From contig NZ_BMMH01000004.1 in assembly GCF_014645735.1 (NCBI RefSeq), forward strand, positions 124,001 through 188,000: a stretch of 64,000 nucleotides of DNA, in the 5' to 3' direction. Source of the DNA: Nocardia jinanensis (lineage in GTDB: Bacteria; Actinomycetota; Actinomycetes; Mycobacteriales; Mycobacteriaceae). Below are positions 9,950-17,733 of the stretch, in pieces. The position numbers and the translations under genes were made by a program. The notes beneath the pieces were generated by a model, which saw only the letters and a program-made list of their open reading frames with translations, had not been told where the DNA came from and ran no database searches. Position 1 is the first letter of the stretch; each line of letters starts with the position of its first letter.

Positions 9950-10072
9950 TTGGCGGCGCCTTCGGCGCCGCTGGCGGGGCCCTATTAACCCCGGTTCTTC
10001 ACTCCGCCGCTCAGTCGCTGCGCTCCTTCGCTCTGTCGCTCCAGAACCGGGGCGGGCCCCGCCTGCGGAGGT
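9950..10072. repeat. Dispersed intergenic repeat, family A, copy 1
   Basis: This fills most of the 307-base gap between the biotinyl carrier gene and pdtaS. It begins three bases after the carrier stop with the hairpin GCGGCGCC-TTC-GGCGCCGC type, then GGGGCCC, then CCCCGGTTCT and its inverted copy AGAACCGGGG around a loop of AGTCGCTGCGCTCCTTCGCT type. The same order recurs at 13459-13586 and, reversed, at 23720-23851. It may act as a terminator. The rest of the gap (10073-10254) shows no gene and must hold the pdtaS promoter. Confidence 0.8.
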
Positions 10073-10254
10073 GCGCACCCGCCGCCGAGGTTTGGCTCAT
10101 CCAGATCCTGGCCCGTCGACGGGAGTCTCGGCCGGGCGGGTGTGATCGTGGAAGTGCTGCCCGAACAACGCCCCCTGTGACCTGAATCCCAAGTGGGCTC
10201 ATCGGGAGGCGGCGCCGGGCGAGCTCGTGCGGGGATTGTGAAAAGCTCGGTGGT

Positions 10255-11769
10255 ATGTCGACACTGAGTGATCTGCTGGCCGAGCACACCGACCTCCCCG
10301 GGTTGGCTGTGGATCATCTGCAGCGGGTTGTCGGTGACTGGCAGTTGCTCGCCGATCTGTCGTTCTCGGATCTGCTGTTGTGGGTGGGGGCGGGGCCGGT
10401 GCACAACGGTGCCGACATCGTCTGTGTCGCGCAGTGCCGGCCGACCACCGCGCCGACGGTGCATCTGGAAGATCTGGTCGGCACCACAGCACGGCATGCG
10501 GAGCATTCGCAGGTGTTCGAGGCGCTCACTCGGGGGAAAATCGTGCGCACCGATACCGAGGGGGAGGCGCAGGGGGTGTACCACCCGCATCCGGTTCACG
10601 CGATCCGGGAGGCGATCCCGGTGCGTTGCGGTGACGATGTGATCGCGGTACTCAGCCGCGATACCGACCAGCAGCGGTCGCGGGTGCGCAGCAGCCTGGA
10701 GATCGCCTATGTCGCATGCGCCGACGACCTGTGCCAGATGATGGCCGATGGGACGTTCCCGACCACCGAGGACCGTGCTGCCACCCATTCCAGCCCGCGG
10801 GCGGGCGACGGATTCATCCGGCTCGATACCGAGGGGATCGTCACCTACGCCAGTCCGAACGCGCTGTCGGCGTATCACCGAATGGGTTTGCAGGCCGATC
10901 TGGCGGGGCAGGATCTGGCGATCACGACGCGGTCGCTGATCACCGATCCGTTCGACGCGCAGGAGGTGGTCGGGGATATCCAGGCCGCGCTGGCGGGGCG
11001 CACCGGCCGCCGGATGGAAGTGGAGGCGCGCGGTGCCACGGTACTGCTGCGCACCTTGGTGCTACGGCCGCACGGCGAGCTGGCGGGGGCTGCCGTGCTC
11101 GTCCGGGATGTCACCGAGGTCAAGCGCCGGGACCGGGCACTGCTCAGCAAGGATGCCACCATCCGGGAGATCCATCACCGGGTGAAGAACAATCTGCAGA
11201 CCGTGGCCGCGTTGCTGCGGTTGCAGGCGCGTCGCACCGAGAACGACGAGGCGCGGGTGGCGCTCACCGAATCGGTACGCCGGGTGACCTCCATCGCGTC
11301 GGTGCACGAGATGTTGTCCATGTCCGTCGACGAGGAAGTCGATCTGGACGAGGTGGTGGACCGGCTGCTGCCGATCATGGCCGATGTCGCCACCGTGCAC
11401 ACGGCCCGGATCACGGTGCGGCGGGCGGGATCACTGGGAGTCTTCTCGGCCGAACGCGCGACCCCGTTGGTGATGGTGCTGACCGAACTGGTGCAGAACG
11501 CCATCGAGCACGCCTTCGACGGCGGCCAGAACGGTACGGTGACCATCCGGTCGGAGCGGTCGGCACGCTGGCTGGACGTGATCATCAGCGATGACGGTCG
11601 CGGGCTTCCGGAAGGATTCAGCCTGCAATCCTCCGACAGCCTGGGTCTGCAGATCGTGCGCACGCTGGTGACGGCGGAGCTGGGCGGTACGATCGGCCTG
11701 CATCCGGGCGCCGATATCGGAACGGACGCGGTGCTGCGGGTACCTCTGGGGCGTCGTTCGGCACGTTGA
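10255..11769 (+). CDS. pdtaS: Sensor histidine kinase PdtaS
   Basis: A 504-residue soluble kinase of the PdtaS-PdtaR system, whose response regulator is an ANTAR RNA-binding antiterminator encoded elsewhere. The domains in order are GAF (residues about 1-160), PAS (about 185-290, IRLDTEGIVTYASPNALSAY), HisKA_2 with the phospho-accepting histidine in REIHHRVKNNLQTVAALLRL, and HATPase_c with N-box (VLTELVQNAIEHAF) and DDGRGLP. No membrane segment, as expected for the family. Gene position after the biotinyl carrier and before whiB1 matches mycobacteria. Confidence 0.95.
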   Translation: MSTLSDLLAEHTDLPGLAVDHLQRVVGDWQLLADLSFSDLLLWVGAGPVHNGADIVCVAQCRPTTAPTVHLEDLVGTTARHAEHSQVFEALTRGKIVRTDTEGEAQGVYHPHPVHAIREAIPVRCGDDVIAVLSRDTDQQRSRVRSSLEIAYVACADDLCQMMADGTFPTTEDRAATHSSPRAGDGFIRLDTEGIVTYASPNALSAYHRMGLQADLAGQDLAITTRSLITDPFDAQEVVGDIQAALAGRTGRRMEVEARGATVLLRTLVLRPHGELAGAAVLVRDVTEVKRRDRALLSKDATIREIHHRVKNNLQTVAALLRLQARRTENDEARVALTESVRRVTSIASVHEMLSMSVDEEVDLDEVVDRLLPIMADVATVHTARITVRRAGSLGVFSAERATPLVMVLTELVQNAIEHAFDGGQNGTVTIRSERSARWLDVIISDDGRGLPEGFSLQSSDSLGLQIVRTLVTAELGGTIGLHPGADIGTDAVLRVPLGRRSAR

Positions 11770-11901
11770 TACCTGACGGAAACTCGCCGGTTTCAATTAT
11801 GCATACCCGTGATCATCTGTGGTCGAAAACACGGGATGATTTGCTGGGAGATATTCCTGCAAACTCTCGGCCGCCGTTCGGACGGTCGTAGAGAAAATTC
11901 A

Positions 11902-11929
11902 GCCCGGCACCAGAATTCTGGTGCCGGGC
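11902..11929. terminator. Bidirectional hairpin between pdtaS and whiB1
   Basis: A perfect 28-base palindrome centred on GAATTC, with arms GCCCGGCACCAG and its complement. It lies 50 bases beyond the whiB1 stop and 132 beyond the pdtaS stop in a convergent gap, so it most likely ends whiB1 transcription and may also end that of pdtaS. Confidence 0.8.
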
Positions 11930-11979
11930 AATCGCGACTCCCCGGGCCGGGCTGGGTCCGGTAATCGCTTCCCCGCGCT

Positions 11980-12234
11980 CTAGACCGAGGTTCGAGTGCG
12001 GGTGCGCGCATTGCGGCGCTTGAGCGCACGCCGCTCGTCTTCACTCATACCGCCCCATACGCCGGCGTCCTGCCCGGATCCCAGAGCCCAGGACAGGCAT
12101 TCGGCGGTAACGGGGCAGCGAGCGCAGACCAGCTTGGCATCGGCAATCTGCGCGAGCGCAGGACCACTGTTGCCCACCGGGAAAAACAGTTCAGGGTCCT
12201 CGTCACGACAGATGGCCTTATGGCGCCAGTCCAT
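11980..12234 (-). CDS. whiB1: Iron-sulfur transcription factor WhiB1
   Basis: An 84-residue Wbl protein. Four cysteines that ligate the nitric-oxide-sensitive [4Fe-4S] cluster are present: Cys9 in KAICRDED, Cys37 and Cys40 in LVCARCPV, and Cys46 in AECLSW. The G-[VI]-W-G-G turn (GVWGGMSEDERRALKR) and a basic DNA-binding tail follow. ATG 12234 starts MDWRHKAIC and has AAAGGAGC ahead. WhiB1 is essential in mycobacteria and binds region 4 of the principal sigma factor; that is family knowledge. Confidence 0.96.
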   Translation of the reverse strand: MDWRHKAICRDEDPELFFPVGNSGPALAQIADAKLVCARCPVTAECLSWALGSGQDAGVWGGMSEDERRALKRRNARTRTRTSV

Positions 12235-12325
12235 TCCTTCTGCTCCTTTGTAGGGCGCCGCACAGGGCGCCGATCGGTTGGTGGGTCGTTCACTTGTGCG
12301 AACTGAATGTTTCCGCACGGTTGCT

Positions 12326-12341
12326 TGTGAATGCTTTCACG
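12326..12341. promoter_or_regulatory. CRP-like binding site upstream of whiB1
   Basis: TGTGAATGCTTTCACG matches the CRP consensus TGTGA-N6-TCACA at 9 of 10 positions and lies about 92-107 bases before the whiB1 start codon. In Mycobacterium tuberculosis the cAMP receptor protein Rv3676 is known to bind the whiB1 promoter, so conservation of this control is plausible. The rest of the 251-base gap to the lipid-kinase gene shows no gene. Confidence 0.65.
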
Positions 12342-12485
12342 AACACCGTAGATGTCAATAGGTATCCGATGCACCGTGGGGAAGCTCACCCACTGAAGTC
12401 CCGCATCGGGACCTGCCGCAGTCCTTTGTACTCGCCCACGCCGGTTTCTGCAGCACAACGGGATGTATTTCCCGAATGCGTCAGT

Positions 12486-13433
12486 TCAAACCGGTCGCGG
12501 TGCGACCACGTCCAGGACGTTGGGCACAGCGGTGAAATCCACCACGTCGCGTTCACCGATGAAGTCGCCGTCGATTTGCAGACCGATCGGATCGGCGCAG
12601 GTGATGCGCACCGACGGGACGTCGTCGTCACGGAACAATTTCCGCGACTTCGGCTCGGAGTGCGGCGACAGCAGTTGTGTCGCCAGGCGCAGTGTAGGCA
12701 GTAACGCCATGGTTCGCACGGCGAACACACCGAGTCCGGTTTCGAACCTGGTAGCCGGATTGGTGCGGACCGGAGTCGCGTTCAGATAAGTCCACGGACT
12801 GGTATTCGTCACAAAGGCGTAATGGACGCCGGAAACGGGTTCGTGTCCGGGGACGTGCACGGTGACTTCGGGCGGGTCGCGTTTGACGCGGAAGAACTGC
12901 CGGACAGTCGTACGCAGATAGCGCGTCGGCGTCGCGGCACGACCCTTCGCGCGAGCCGTATCGATCGCGGCGCACACATCGGCGTCCAGCCCCATCCCCG
13001 CGCTGAAACAGAACCAGCGATCATCGGTGAGCCCCAACCCGATCCGGCGATCCGAGTCCCCGGCCTTGAGCAGATCGATCAACTGATTGGTGGCCGCCAC
13101 CGGATCGGGCTTGATATCCAGCGACCGCGCGAACACATTGGCCGAACCCCCGGGAATGATCCCGAGCCGCGGCCGCCACACCTGCCCGTCGTCCACCTGC
13201 GGCAGCGGCACGAACCCGTTGATGGTCTCGTTGACCGTCCCGTCCCCGCCGTGCACGACGATCAGATCCATCTCATTGGTCGCCGCCCACTGGGCCAGCT
13301 CGGCGGCATGCCCGCGATGCTGGGTGTGCGCCACCGTCAACTGGGTCCGGCTCTCCAGCGCATGCGCGAGCAGATCACGCGTGGCCGCCGTGGTAGAGGT
13401 CGCATTCGGGTTGACGATCAACAACGTCCGCAC
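12486..13433 (-). CDS. Diacylglycerol/sphingosine kinase-family lipid kinase
   Basis: A 315-residue DAGK-catalytic-domain protein: LLIVNPNATS at the N-terminus, the nucleotide-binding VVHGGDGTVNETINGF near residue 60, and IPGGSANVFARSL. The C-terminal sheet domain ends with LQIDGDFIGERDVVDF as in YegS/DgkB-like kinases. GTG 13433 is used as start with a weak AAGGTG upstream. Adjacent whiB1 is on the same strand but 250 bases away with its own control site. Mycobacteria have a homologue at the same place; the lipid substrate is unknown. Confidence 0.88.
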   Translation of the reverse strand: MRTLLIVNPNATSTTAATRDLLAHALESRTQLTVAHTQHRGHAAELAQWAATNEMDLIVVHGGDGTVNETINGFVPLPQVDDGQVWRPRLGIIPGGSANVFARSLDIKPDPVAATNQLIDLLKAGDSDRRIGLGLTDDRWFCFSAGMGLDADVCAAIDTARAKGRAATPTRYLRTTVRQFFRVKRDPPEVTVHVPGHEPVSGVHYAFVTNTSPWTYLNATPVRTNPATRFETGLGVFAVRTMALLPTLRLATQLLSPHSEPKSRKLFRDDDVPSVRITCADPIGLQIDGDFIGERDVVDFTAVPNVLDVVAPRPV

Positions 13434-13458
13434 CTACGCACCTTAATGGACTGTGTTT

Positions 13459-13586
13459 ATGGCGGCGCCTTCGGCGCCGCGGGGCGGGGCCCTGTCGACC
13501 CCGGGTCTTCACTCCTGCGCTCAGTCGCTGCGCTCAGTCGCTTCGTCGCTCCAGAAACGGGGCGGGCCCCGCCTGCTGAGGTGGAC
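13459..13586. repeat. Dispersed intergenic repeat, family A, copy 2
   Basis: Same order as copy 1: a GGCGGCGCC-TTC-GGCGCCGC hairpin, GGGGCGGGGCCC, then CCCCGGGTCTTCACT, the AGTCGCTGCGCTCAGTCGC section, and ACGGGGCGGGCCCCGCCTG with the GAGGTGGAC end. It lies 25 bases upstream of the lipid-kinase start. The inner inverted arms are less well matched than in the other two full copies. Confidence 0.78.
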
Positions 13587-14131
13587 TATTTGGGCTGGAC
13601 GGAAGGTATGTGCGGAAGCGCACCTCGATCGCCTGGATACGTTCACGACTCGGTAAGTGCTCGATGGTCACCGATTTATGGACGGCCGACCGCACGTCGC
13701 GCGCGCTCGGTCGCTGCGCTCCTTCGCTTTCCCTCCAGTACTGGGGCGGACACCGACCGCAGGTGGCGGCCATTCCGAGTGGACAGGGGCTTGGGTGGAC
13801 TGCGTCTTGTGCACCGGGATGGGTTCATGACTCTGTCAGCGGCTCGAGGGTCCGGGCCCGTGGAAGGTGGGCTGTGCGTTCGCTGGGCTGTTCGTGACCG
13901 GTGTCCGATAGCGAGCTCTTCCAGGTGCCCGGATACGCGGAAAACGGCGGAACGGCTGCGGGGGCCGGGGCGCGGAACTGTTCGGAAACTATCCCGGTGG
14001 GCAGGGGCATTCGGCCTCGGCGCGACACGGGTGAAGCCTGTGAGCCCCATGGGCTGAACGGCGGGGCCCTGGGGCGCGCGACCCCGCGACGCCGCAGGCG
14101 GTGCCGTCGGCGCAACACCTAAGCTGGCCGG
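13587..14131. other. Non-coding stretch with decayed repeat pieces
   Basis: No ORF here has convincing protein character, although several are open by GC bias. It contains a partial family A piece (13703-13766) and two diverged copies of a 40-base segment (around 13633-13675 and 13812-13855, sharing TTCA-C/T-GACTC-G/T-GT), plus a GGCGGGGCCCTGGGG fragment near 14060. The stretch looks like an accumulation of old repeat copies. The promoter of the membrane-protein gene at 14132 should lie at its right end. Confidence 0.55.
13703..13766. repeat. Partial family A repeat
   Basis: Only the loop and right part are kept: GCTCGGTCGCTGCGCTCCTTCG type text, CCCTCCAGTACTGGGGCGG, and CCGCAGGTGG. It lacks the GGCGCC hairpin and the GGGGCCC part, so it is a truncated copy. 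Confidence 0.6.
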
Positions 14132-14548
14132 GTGGTCGAGCGAAAAGACGTGGGCGTGCCCGGTACGGTCCGTGGTGCCGGGGGGTTGGTGACGCTGGAG
14201 GGCGCGGTCGCGGTGGTCGTGGCGGTGGTGCTGATCGTGCGGGCGCTGCTGGGGCACCGGGAGGACGACATCAGCGGGTACGGCACGGCCATGTGGTTCG
14301 GCATTCTGGGGGGTGCGGTGCTGGCGTCGGGAATCGGGCTGTTGTTCGGGCAGCGGTGGGGACGGGCGATCGCGGTGATCACGCAGCTGCTGCTGTTGCC
14401 GGTGGTGTGGTCGCTGTTGTTCGGGTCGGGGCAGCCGCTGTACGGGACCGTGCTGGGAGTGGTGGCGCTGGGTGCGCTGGGGCTTTTGTTCGCACCCCCC
14501 ACCTCACGCTGGGCGGCTCAGGAGTACGGGGCCGTGGCCGAGGAGTGA
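14132..14548 (+). CDS. Small integral membrane protein, unknown function
   Basis: A 138-residue protein starting at GTG 14132 (MVERKDVGVPGTVRG). Four hydrophobic helices are visible at about residues 22-41, 54-72, 78-97 and 101-118, with short polar loops (LGHREDDISGYGTAMW between the first two). It ends in a short acidic tail (AVAEE). Its pattern is that of a conserved actinobacterial four-helix membrane protein, but I recognise no named domain. It is convergent with the acetyltransferase gene; the 15-base gap shows no terminator. Confidence 0.7.
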   Translation: MVERKDVGVPGTVRGAGGLVTLEGAVAVVVAVVLIVRALLGHREDDISGYGTAMWFGILGGAVLASGIGLLFGQRWGRAIAVITQLLLLPVVWSLLFGSGQPLYGTVLGVVALGALGLLFAPPTSRWAAQEYGAVAEE

Positions 14549-14563
14549 GGGCCGGCGCGTGAT

Positions 14564-15070
14564 TCAGCCGGCGGTGGCGCCTGCCGCGGTATCGGCGAGG
14601 GCGGTGAGTGCTTCGCCGGACAGGCGGTAGCCCACCCAGTCGTCCTGAGCCCGGGCGCCCAGTGATTCGTAGAACCCGATGGAGGGTGTGTTCCAGGTGA
14701 GTACCGACCAGCTCACCCGGCTGTAACCGTGGGTGCGGGCCTCTTGCGCGAGTGCCGCGAGCAGTGCCCGGCCGAGACCGCCCCGGCGGGCCTCGGGTGT
14801 GACGTAGAGGTCTTCGAGGTAGATCCCGTGCACGCCGTCCCAGGTGGAGAAGTTCAGGAACCAGATGGCGCATCCGCTGATCGCGCCGCCCAGCACTGCC
14901 ACATGGGCGAAAACCGCGGGATCCGGACCGAACAGCGCGGTATGCAGCTGTTCGGTCGTCAGCGTGCATTCTCGGCGGGCTTTCTCGTACTCGGCCAGGC
15001 CGTAGACCAGCTCGACCAGGGCGGGCACATCGCCGGGCTCGGCACGGCGGATGAGCGGGGCGGACGTCAC
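14564..15070 (-). CDS. GNAT-family N-acetyltransferase (diamine/thialysine acetyltransferase-like)
   Basis: A 168-residue GNAT protein, starting at GTG 15070 (VTSAPLIRRAEPGD) behind AAGGAG. The acetyl-CoA-binding motif is YVTPEARRGGLGRALLAALA near residue 95, and the strand FLNFSTWDGVHGIYLEDLY before it resembles the SSAT2/thialysine acetyltransferase group. NTPSIGFYESLGA completes the fold. Substrate is not determined. It lies just downstream of the histidine phosphatase gene on the same strand (57-base gap) and may share its transcript. Confidence 0.85.
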   Translation of the reverse strand: MTSAPLIRRAEPGDVPALVELVYGLAEYEKARRECTLTTEQLHTALFGPDPAVFAHVAVLGGAISGCAIWFLNFSTWDGVHGIYLEDLYVTPEARRGGLGRALLAALAQEARTHGYSRVSWSVLTWNTPSIGFYESLGARAQDDWVGYRLSGEALTALADTAAGATAG

Positions 15071-15126
15071 GGGCGTGGGCTCCTTGCCTTTTCGCGGATG
15101 GATGTGCGGAGTGCCCGCAGCGGTGG

Positions 15127-15726
15127 TCAGGGGTGGTCCGGGCGGAGGTTGTGCGCCCACAACGTGGCGTCCTCGTGTTCGTAGCCCAGGACACTCACCG
15201 CGGCCGTGGCGAGGGCGAAACGACGACCCTCCCGGACATCGAAACCCAGCCAGCGGGCGATGAGGGCGCGGGAGAAATGGCCGTGCCCGATCAGGATCAC
15301 ATCGCGTTCGCCGAGGACGGCGGTGGCCCGGCCCAGCACCCGGTCGGCGCGGGCGCCGACCTCCGCGGCGGATTCACCACCGGGTATCGCGCCCGTCCAC
15401 ACCGTCCAGCCGGGGTCCCGGGTGCGGATCTCCGGGGTGGTACGGCCCTCGTAGTCGCCGTAGTCCCATTCGGCCAGGTCCGGGTCGATCGTGGCCCCGG
15501 GCGATCCGGCCAGTTCGGCGGTGCGCCGGGCGCGCGCCCGGGGACTGACGAAGACGAGGGGATCGCGCAGCTTCAGGCCGGCCAGCACCCGGCCCGCGGC
15601 TGCGGCCTGCCGGGTGCCGGTGGCAGTGAGCGGCACGTCGGTGCGGCCGGTATGGCGGTGTTGAACCGACCATTCGGTCTCACCATGGCGGACCAGCACC
15701 ACGCGGGCATCGTCGGAGCCGGGCAT
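15127..15726 (-). CDS. Histidine phosphatase / phosphoglycerate mutase-family protein
   Basis: A 199-residue protein with the phosphohistidine motif LVRHGETEWS near residue 10, the acidic WDYGDYEGRTTPEI, and the second catalytic histidine in VILIGHGHFSRALI. Length and motifs fit the small acid phosphatases of the dPGM-like branch rather than glycolytic mutase. In mycobacteria the gene at this place was called gpm2 but behaves as a phosphatase. Starts at 15738 or 15735 (MMDRMPG) are alternatives to 15726. Confidence 0.85.
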   Translation of the reverse strand: MPGSDDARVVLVRHGETEWSVQHRHTGRTDVPLTATGTRQAAAAGRVLAGLKLRDPLVFVSPRARARRTAELAGSPGATIDPDLAEWDYGDYEGRTTPEIRTRDPGWTVWTGAIPGGESAAEVGARADRVLGRATAVLGERDVILIGHGHFSRALIARWLGFDVREGRRFALATAAVSVLGYEHEDATLWAHNLRPDHP

Positions 15727-15781
15727 ACGGTCCATCATGCCCGGCCGGACGCCGGGCACGATGCTCAGCCGCCCGCCGGGA

Positions 15782-16282
15782 TCATTTCGCCAGGGTCAGC
15801 ACTACAAGGGGTACCGGTTGCGTGGTGGTGGCCTGGAAATCGGCGAGTAGCGGGTTGTTCTCCAGCGCCCAGGCCGCGAATTCCTCGTAGGCCGCGCCGG
15901 TGAGTACCCGTGCCGTGCCGTGGTAGACGTGATCGCCCGACTCCACGATCACCGCGGGATCGGCGCGCACATTGTGGTACCAGGACGGGTAACCGCCCTC
16001 GACGAACGAACTGATGTACAGGGTCTCGCCGCGATAGAGCGCACCCAGCGGGACTACATGCCGTTTACCGGTCCGCGCGCCGGTGGTGGTGAGCAGCAGC
16101 AGTTCGGCCCCCGCGTAGGCCCCGCCGACCCGGCCGCCGTTGGCCCGGAACTCCCGGATCACCTCGGTGTTCCAGGCGGCCGGGCCCTGCTCGTCGGCCT
16201 GGTTCCACGGGGCGTCCGGGTCGTCGTAGCGGAGGCGGCCGGCCACGGGGGCCGCGTCGAGGGGGTGTGCTGCTTCGGTCAT
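15782..16282 (-). CDS. F420-dependent nitroreductase/quinone reductase (Ddn-like FDOR) family protein
   Basis: A 166-residue protein with the Ddn-family pattern: NTEVIREFRANGGRVGG, then LLLLTTTGARTGKRHVVPL, then GGYPSWYHNVRADPAVIVE. These proteins bind deazaflavin F420 in actinobacteria and reduce quinones or nitro compounds. ATG 16282 gives MTEAAHPLDAAP; the frame is open to 16306. The gene ends 55 bases before the phosphatase gene and follows the propeller-protein gene after a short gap on the same strand, so a four-gene unit (16.3-14.5 kb) is possible. Confidence 0.85.
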   Translation of the reverse strand: MTEAAHPLDAAPVAGRLRYDDPDAPWNQADEQGPAAWNTEVIREFRANGGRVGGAYAGAELLLLTTTGARTGKRHVVPLGALYRGETLYISSFVEGGYPSWYHNVRADPAVIVESGDHVYHGTARVLTGAAYEEFAAWALENNPLLADFQATTTQPVPLVVLTLAK

Positions 16283-16320
16283 GGCGGGCAGTCTGCCGGA
16301 GGGCACCGACAGAAAACGGT

Positions 16321-17637
16321 TCAGCGCAACGGTTTTGCGGGTCGTCCGGTCTCGCTGCGCGGTGAATCGGAGGTATCCGGATCGGCGAGGGCCACGAGTT
16401 GGCCGTCGCGGTGTTCGAGCACCGTGTTACCGAGAACGCCGAGCGAGATCGGGCCGCCGCCGTAATCGGGGCGTGCCACCGGGATACGGCCCACCTGGGC
16501 CCCGGTGGCAGGGTCGAGCGCGGCGATGGCGCCGGGTATCGGCAGCAGTATCTTCCCGGCCATCGGAACGGGGGTGCCGAGTGCGTCGGCAGCGGTCCAC
16601 ATCGGATCGAACGTTCCGGCGTTCAAGGCGATCACGCTGTTCCCGGTGAACACCAGGAAGGCCGAACCGGTTCGCAGGGTCCCCGCGGTCTCGTCGAGCG
16701 GTGCCGAGAGTTCCTGCACCACAATCGGATTGCCCTTGGCGTCGAGGATCGTCAACCGCGGGGCCTCGGGATCGGCGCCGCCGGTGCCGGGTTGGTAGAC
16801 CGCGATCCGGTTGTCCGATACCGCGATCACGCGGGCATCGGCGGAAGCCGCGCCCGCGCCCTCCAGCAGGTGCGACCCGTACTCCTCGGGAACGTTGTCG
16901 TCCTTGGGCGCGGGTGCCAGCACGGAGATCCGGTTCGCCGGTTCGCCGGGGCAGCGTTCCAGCACTACCAGCCGGGAGGGACTGGACGCGGCCGACAGGA
17001 GTTCGCAGCCCTTACGCGGCTGTGTCTTCCAGTTCTCTTTGGCGTCGACATAGCCGTACTCGAGGGTGCGCACCAGATCCGAACGCCAGACCTCGAGCCG
17101 GTCGGGGCCCTGGGCGACCACATAGGTGCCGTCCACGGACAGGCGCACTCGATCGTCCATATAGCTGCTGCGTGCGGTCCGGCGTTGTCCGTCGGCGCCG
17201 GAGACCATGGTCGTCTCGCTGCAGCCGCGATCGGTGCGGTAGACGGCCACAACCATTCCGAACTGGGATTCCACCCCGCACAGCGGCAGTTCCCGCGTGT
17301 AGCGCCACACCTGCTCACCGGTACGCGGATCGTGCCCGACCACGCTGCCGTTCGCCCCGGTCACCGCCACCCCTTCGGAAGTGAGCGCCCGGGTGGTCGC
17401 GGTATCGGGGGCACGCCACATCTCCTGGAGCTTTCCGGGCAGTTTCGCGGCGGGCTGCGGGGGCCGGGCCGGTTGGCCGGCGACGACGGATTCGGTGTTC
17501 GCCACCCCGCTGGTCGCCCATGCCACGATCACCGCTACCACCACGAACACGGCGATCGCGGCTGCGGTGAGGACGTCGGCGCGCGTTCGCCGCTCAGGTG
17601 CGAGCACGTAGGCGAGCGTAACGGATGGCCGGTCCAC
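16321..17637 (-). CDS. Membrane-anchored PQQ-like beta-propeller protein (Rv3212-like)
   Basis: A 438-residue protein with a basic N-terminus (APERRTRADVL), one transmembrane helix at about residues 25-43 (AAAIAVFVVVAVIVAWA), a Pro/Ala linker, and a long extracytoplasmic part. This contains PQQ/WD-like strand repeats such as GHDPRTGEQVWRYTRE, ALNAGTFDPMWTAADA and ALDPATGAQVGRIPV. Cysteines (ELPLCGVES, DRGCSET, KGCELL, ERCPGEP) could form disulfides. It sits downstream of the RhlE-type helicase as in mycobacteria. GTG 17607 is an alternative start. Function unknown. Confidence 0.8.
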   Translation of the reverse strand: MDRPSVTLAYVLAPERRTRADVLTAAAIAVFVVVAVIVAWATSGVANTESVVAGQPARPPQPAAKLPGKLQEMWRAPDTATTRALTSEGVAVTGANGSVVGHDPRTGEQVWRYTRELPLCGVESQFGMVVAVYRTDRGCSETTMVSGADGQRRTARSSYMDDRVRLSVDGTYVVAQGPDRLEVWRSDLVRTLEYGYVDAKENWKTQPRKGCELLSAASSPSRLVVLERCPGEPANRISVLAPAPKDDNVPEEYGSHLLEGAGAASADARVIAVSDNRIAVYQPGTGGADPEAPRLTILDAKGNPIVVQELSAPLDETAGTLRTGSAFLVFTGNSVIALNAGTFDPMWTAADALGTPVPMAGKILLPIPGAIAALDPATGAQVGRIPVARPDYGGGPISLGVLGNTVLEHRDGQLVALADPDTSDSPRSETGRPAKPLR

Positions 17638-17688
17638 GTCCCGACGGTGCTCGCGACCCCTCACCGGGGCCGGTGGGCCCGGAAACGC

Positions 17689-17725
17689 CACGAGCGCCGA
17701 CGGTGTCCAACCGTCGGCGCTCGTG
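17689..17725. terminator. Hairpin terminator after the RNA helicase gene
   Basis: A 16-bp stem (17689-17704 with 17710-17725, CACGAGCGCCGACGG) and a five-base loop lie 9 bases beyond the helicase stop and before the propeller-protein start, separating the two transcripts. Confidence 0.85.
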
Positions 17726-17733
17726 GGTGCGGG

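Noticed and set aside
12822..14057. 411-codon plus-strand frame over the lipid-kinase gene and the repeat region
   Set aside because: Antisense to a clear DAGK gene and then reading through family A repeats; no domain character. Peptides such as GSSLLRSVAALSRFVAPE recur only because the repeat recurs.
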